From assembly GCF_944391105.1 (NCBI RefSeq), contig NZ_CALXSK010000046.1, positions 1 to 34,431 on the forward strand: a DNA stretch of 34,431 nucleotides, in the 5' to 3' direction. Below the pieces are notes generated by a model. That model searched no databases and had not been told where the DNA came from. It saw nothing but the letters and a program-made list of their open reading frames with translations. This document shows positions 31,473 through 34,431 of the stretch, one piece after another (the first letter of the stretch is position 1; the number at the start of each line of letters is the position of its first letter). Origin of the DNA: an uncultured Victivallis sp. GTDB taxonomy: Bacteria > Verrucomicrobiota > Lentisphaeria > Victivallales > Victivallaceae. A program made the translations under genes and the position numbers.

Positions 31473-32723
31473 GTGAACCGTTTTTTGAAGAAACTTCAGA
31501 TTGTGCTTTCGGCTGTGAGCTGGATGACGATTGCGGCGATTGTCGGGAAGGCGGTTGCGGGCTGGAGCGGGCCGGAGTGGTTTTCGTTCTGGGTGTTTCC
31601 GGTCATGGTGTCGGCCGCGGTCGGGTATCTTACGAACTTCATCGCGATCGAAATGCTCTTCAAGCCGTATGAGCGGACGGGGTTTCACTGGTTGAGAGTG
31701 CTTTCGCTCGGGCTCTGGCGGCAGGGGATGATTCCGGCCAACAAGGCGAAGATCGGCCATGTGCTCGGCGAAGAAATCACGGAACGGCTGCTGAAACCGG
31801 AGGAAATTTCACGCGAAATCGGGGCGCGTCTCTCGAAGATGAGCACCGATCCGGCGCTGCTCGAACAGATCCGGACTGCGGTGCAGCTCATGCTGCGGAA
31901 GAACGAGGAGACGGTCATCCGGTTTCTGATTCCGAGGATCGAGGCGTCGCTTTCCGAAGCGCTCGACCAGAGTCTGACGCCGGAAAATCTGCGGATCTTC
32001 TGGGACGAGGTTCTGGAGAAGCAGCTCTCTTCGCCCGCTGTGCGCGGGACGCTTGCGTCGGGGATCGTTTCGGGACTTCGGGCGCGGACTCCCGAACTGC
32101 GCGAACTTCTGCGCGAATTTCTGCGAGACGGCGTCCGGCGTTATGTGAATGACCGATTGGCATTCATTCCGCGATCCGGCGAGATCGCCGCCGGAATCGT
32201 GAATCATTTGAACTGGAACGATATTGAACTTCAAATCGCCGCGAAACTTGAGGACGAACGGATCTACGGACTGATCGGGGAGGAACTCTCCGAACAGACC
32301 GTCCGGCTGCGTAGCTGGCTTCACAGCGACGAGGCTGCGCCGCAGATGCGCGGGTTTCTCGACGGCACGCGTGCGAAACTCGGCGAGTTCCTCCACCTCT
32401 GGCTGACGGAGAACGTGCCGCAGATGGCGAACAGGATTCTCACTTCAGACGATCTGTGGGGCTGGGTGCGTGGCGAACTGCTGCCGGCGCTGCAGCGTTA
32501 TCTCGACTTCTGGATGGCGCATGAGGGGCGGCGCATCATCGTGGAGATGCTCGATCTGAACAACCGGATCGAGCAGTCGATCGCCGGACAGGATGTGCGT
32601 GAGTTTCATGGGATGATCAACCGGATCGCCGCGGAGCACCTCGGCATGATCCAGGTGCTCGGCTATATCCTCGGCGCGATTGTCGGCGCGCTTCAGCAGA
32701 TTGCGGCGCTGCTGTCGCACTGA
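31473..32723 (+). CDS. DUF445 family membrane protein
   Basis: The protein has 416 residues from a GTG at 31473, placed after GAGGAG. An earlier ATG at 31410 would read through the terminator hairpin and is rejected. Two N-terminal membrane helices (about 9-29 and 37-60, 'VFPVMVSAAVGYLTNFIAIEMLF') are followed by 'PYERTGFHWLRVLSLGLWRQGMIPANKAKIG', the DUF445 hallmark. A long helical domain follows, then a C-terminal hydrophobic helix (VLGYILGAIVGALQQIAALL). The family is linked to membrane or envelope functions, but no activity is established. The helical middle part is probably periplasmic. Confidence 0.85.
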   Translation: MNRFLKKLQIVLSAVSWMTIAAIVGKAVAGWSGPEWFSFWVFPVMVSAAVGYLTNFIAIEMLFKPYERTGFHWLRVLSLGLWRQGMIPANKAKIGHVLGEEITERLLKPEEISREIGARLSKMSTDPALLEQIRTAVQLMLRKNEETVIRFLIPRIEASLSEALDQSLTPENLRIFWDEVLEKQLSSPAVRGTLASGIVSGLRARTPELRELLREFLRDGVRRYVNDRLAFIPRSGEIAAGIVNHLNWNDIELQIAAKLEDERIYGLIGEELSEQTVRLRSWLHSDEAAPQMRGFLDGTRAKLGEFLHLWLTENVPQMANRILTSDDLWGWVRGELLPALQRYLDFWMAHEGRRIIVEMLDLNNRIEQSIAGQDVREFHGMINRIAAEHLGMIQVLGYILGAIVGALQQIAALLSH

Positions 32724-32741
32724 GAACTTTTTCCTTCCGGC

Positions 32742-32770
32742 TTGACAACGGTTTCCCGGAAAGCTATTGT
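32742..32770 (+). promoter_or_regulatory. strong promoter of the leader ORF/lipoprotein operon
   Basis: TTGACA (32742-32747, perfect -35), a 17-base spacer and TATTGT (32765-32770) lie 34 bases before the leader ORF start. Confidence 0.75.
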
Positions 32771-32803
32771 ATTTCCTGGAAAATTTGTGGCGGGAGGCAT
32801 ATG

Positions 32804-32890
32804 ATGAAGCGTGTTCCATTTCCAGCACGACAGGATGCGGCAGGATTGCCGGCAGCCGGAATGCGGAGACTCCGGGAGGTGTTCGGGTGA
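32804..32890 (+). CDS. 28-codon leader ORF coupled to the lipoprotein gene
   Basis: An ATG at 32804 (with another at 32801) follows GGAGG at 32793-32797. It encodes a short basic peptide beginning MKRVPFPARQDAAGLP and ending RRLREVFG. Its TGA (32888-32890) overlaps the GTG start (32887-32889) of the lipoprotein, a GTGA arrangement that suggests translational coupling. The peptide resembles nothing I know. It could equally be a non-functional translated leader. It sits directly after a strong promoter, so it is likely to be translated. Confidence 0.5.
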   Translation: MKRVPFPARQDAAGLPAAGMRRLREVFG

Positions 32891-34356
32891 AGACGGGGGT
32901 GCCGGGAGTCCGGCTTGCGGCCGCGGGCGTATTTCTGTTGATGGCGGGTTGTTCGAGCATTACGAACTCCCACTTGCAGAAGGAGCCGATGATGAAGGCC
33001 TATCTTTCCGGACGGAATGCGGAGGTGGCGCAGCGGATCGGCGACAAGCTCCGTTCCTCCGCCGGAACCGGAGACGAACTCATGTGGCGCCTCGAAGCCG
33101 GTGCGTTCTACTTCAACCAGGGGGACGACCGCCGCAGCGTGGGTGAATTCGAGCAGGCGGAGAAACTCATCGGCGAATATGACGACCGCCCGACCGTCAG
33201 TGTGCGCGATGCAGGCAGCGAAAGCGGCGCGATGCTGACGAACCTGAATGCGCTGCCGTATTGCGGATTCTGCCGGGATCGGATCGCTCTGTCGATCTAC
33301 AAGTCACTCGCTTATCTCGGAGAGGGGCGCGAGGAGTCGTTCCTCGCGCAGCTGCGGCGGCTTCGCGTGACCCAGAAGGAGGTCGCCGAAAAGTACCGCG
33401 AGTTTTTCGAGGCCGAACAAAAGGAGATCGCCGAGGCGAAGAAAAAGAATCCGGCCGCCGCCCGCAGCGTTTCGCAGGGGGGCGGAACCCTTTCCGGGCA
33501 GACCGGCAGCGATGAGTTCAACCGGGCACTGGCGGAAACCCGTAAAATTGCGCATCGCGGATATGGGAATTTCCTGAATCCGGCGGCGCTCTTTCTCTCG
33601 GCGCTGGGGTCGCTGCGGGAGGGAGACATGGACAATGCGCGGATCGATTTCCGGAGATTGTATGAATCTTCACCGTCCAATCCGCTGTTTCAGCGCTGCT
33701 ATGTGACGGTGCTCAAGCAGCTGGGCGACCAGGTTCCGGCGGAACTCGAGGGCGCCAAGCCGTTCGATTTCCCGCTCGACCGCGACTGCGTCTACGTACT
33801 GTTTGCGAACGGGCGGGGAGCGGCGTTTCGACAGGTGGCGATTTATTTTCCGGTGATGACGGCGTATCCGGTTTGCGAATATTATCCGGCGCCGTACCGG
33901 TATCTGGCCGTGACCGGGGGAGGGGAGACGGTGAACACCGCGCCGCTCTCGGACATGGATGCGATTCTCGCCCAGGAGTATGATGAGCGGCTGCCGGGCA
34001 TGATCGTCCGGATCGTGCTTTCCACCGCGATCAAGGAGGGGGCCAGTTACGCGGGCGCGTGGGCGGTCTATCGCGAGAATGAACTGGCCGGTGCGATGGT
34101 TCTGCTCGGCTCGATGCTCTACCGGGCGGCGTTCAACACGGCCGATACGCGGAACTGGGAGCTGCTGCCGAAGGAGTTTCAGCTCGCGATTCTGCCGATG
34201 CCGGCGGATCGCCGGATCACGGTCGCGCCGGACGGAAACCGTGCGGACGCCGTGACGCTGAATATCCCGGCGGAAGACCGTTCGGCGATCGTGTATGTCA
34301 ATGCGCCGTCATCCGGCGCGATGCGGTGTCGGATTCTGGGAATGCCGTCCAAATAA
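32887..34356 (+). CDS. lipoprotein of the COG3014 type
   Basis: The protein has 489 residues from the GTG at 32887, with GGAGG seven bases before it. A signal peptide ends in the lipobox LMAG-C22, so it is a lipid-anchored envelope protein. The middle has a Cys pair (YCGFCRDRIALSIYKSLAYL), a charged helical stretch and TPR-like segments (FLNPAALFLSALGSLREGDMDNARIDFRRLYE). The C-terminal part has 'DCVYVLFANGRGAAFRQVAIYFPV' and 'LSDMDAILAQEYDERLPGMIVRIVLSTAIKEGASY'. These match COG3014 lipoproteins as I remember them, which in other bacteria sit next to YcfL- and LpoB-like genes acting on peptidoglycan synthesis. That link is from context in other organisms, not from this sequence. Confidence 0.75.
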   Translation: MKTGVPGVRLAAAGVFLLMAGCSSITNSHLQKEPMMKAYLSGRNAEVAQRIGDKLRSSAGTGDELMWRLEAGAFYFNQGDDRRSVGEFEQAEKLIGEYDDRPTVSVRDAGSESGAMLTNLNALPYCGFCRDRIALSIYKSLAYLGEGREESFLAQLRRLRVTQKEVAEKYREFFEAEQKEIAEAKKKNPAAARSVSQGGGTLSGQTGSDEFNRALAETRKIAHRGYGNFLNPAALFLSALGSLREGDMDNARIDFRRLYESSPSNPLFQRCYVTVLKQLGDQVPAELEGAKPFDFPLDRDCVYVLFANGRGAAFRQVAIYFPVMTAYPVCEYYPAPYRYLAVTGGGETVNTAPLSDMDAILAQEYDERLPGMIVRIVLSTAIKEGASYAGAWAVYRENELAGAMVLLGSMLYRAAFNTADTRNWELLPKEFQLAILPMPADRRITVAPDGNRADAVTLNIPAEDRSAIVYVNAPSSGAMRCRILGMPSK

Positions 34357-34368
34357 AAAGGAGATGGT

Positions 34369-34431
34369 ATGATAAATAGCTGACGTTCGCGGTTTCTGCT
34401 TGCGGCGTGTAATTTATGGCGATTAACTTAC
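34369..34431 (+). pseudogene. start of a further lipoprotein gene, interrupted by an early TGA or a sequence error
   Basis: AAGGAG (34358-34363) precedes an ATG at 34369 after only five bases, but the frame stops at a TGA (34381-34383) after four codons. Directly beyond, the same frame reads RSRFLLAACNLWRL to the window end, which resembles a lipoprotein signal with the lipobox LAAC. A YcfL- or LpoB-like gene would be expected here after a COG3014 gene. The stop may be an error at the sequence end or a real early nonsense mutation. Confidence 0.4.

Noticed and set aside
34381..34383. TGA read as selenocysteine in the last gene
   Set aside because: It falls at codon five before a signal sequence, with no catalytic context or visible SECIS-like hairpin; an error or nonsense mutation is simpler.

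Overview
The window looks like a chromosomal piece of a Lentisphaerota bacterium (Victivallis-like, probably gut-associated). This is inferred from high GC, many secreted carbohydrate-related proteins, and a pseudopilin of the '[20 protein letters not shown]...' type with a C-terminal RRH-x-GG-x-N-x-LFCD-x-HV motif, a protein class greatly expanded in Lentisphaerota and Planctomycetota. No 16S rRNA is present, so the assignment is not proven. Both window ends cut through genes and show reading-frame problems, as contig ends often do.

Layout. (1) 1-5150: the 3' part of a frameshifted beta-helix protein, a monocistronic lactaldehyde reductase (fucO) with its own terminator, an exported Cys-based phosphatase, and a convergent exported protein built from two diverged copies of one ~200-residue unit. 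(2) 5200-7975: a decayed accessory island. In several shifted frames it carries pieces of phage/plasmid 'polyvalent' proteins: three 25-residue repeats, a polyvalent-protein tail, a PBECR-like nuclease, an LPD3-like domain, a DEN-rich segment and a fragment of a zincin. One break is explained exactly by a 30-bp direct repeat. (3) 8045-13876 (minus): a four-gene operon of a lyase/aldolase (DapA/NanA superfamily), a pseudopilin, a secreted LamG + VCBS beta-propeller protein and a sodium:solute symporter. It is divergent from an AraC-type regulator (14103-15062), with two identical 10-bp repeats between them. This reads as a regulated uptake and catabolism locus for a sugar acid, sialate-like in general plan. 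(4) tRNA-Arg(ACG), overlapping the end of the regulator gene.

(5) 15194-18763 (minus): a tightly overlapping operon of an Opp/Dpp-type ATPase, a TPR membrane protein and mutL. (6) 18937-21065 (plus): a ketoacyl-ACP synthase and lipoyl synthase pair. (7) 21020-22915 (minus): a small membrane protein, ogt and a DUF1848 protein. (8) 22986-30028 (plus): a long same-strand run of tsaD, gph, a GHL6-like glycoside hydrolase, a serine hydrolase, a ferredoxin-nitroreductase and a CCA-adding enzyme. (9) 30086-34431 (plus): a phenylacetate-CoA-ligase-type enzyme with its own promoter and terminator, a DUF445 membrane protein, then a strong promoter, a 28-codon leader ORF overlapping the start of a COG3014-type lipoprotein, and the start of a further exported protein.

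The most interesting items are the AraC/lyase/pseudopilin/propeller/symporter locus, the decayed polyvalent-protein island with its frame-restoring repeat, the duplicated-domain exported protein, and the coupled leader ORF. Most other genes are housekeeping and look intact. All functional names come from reading motifs by eye; no database search was possible.
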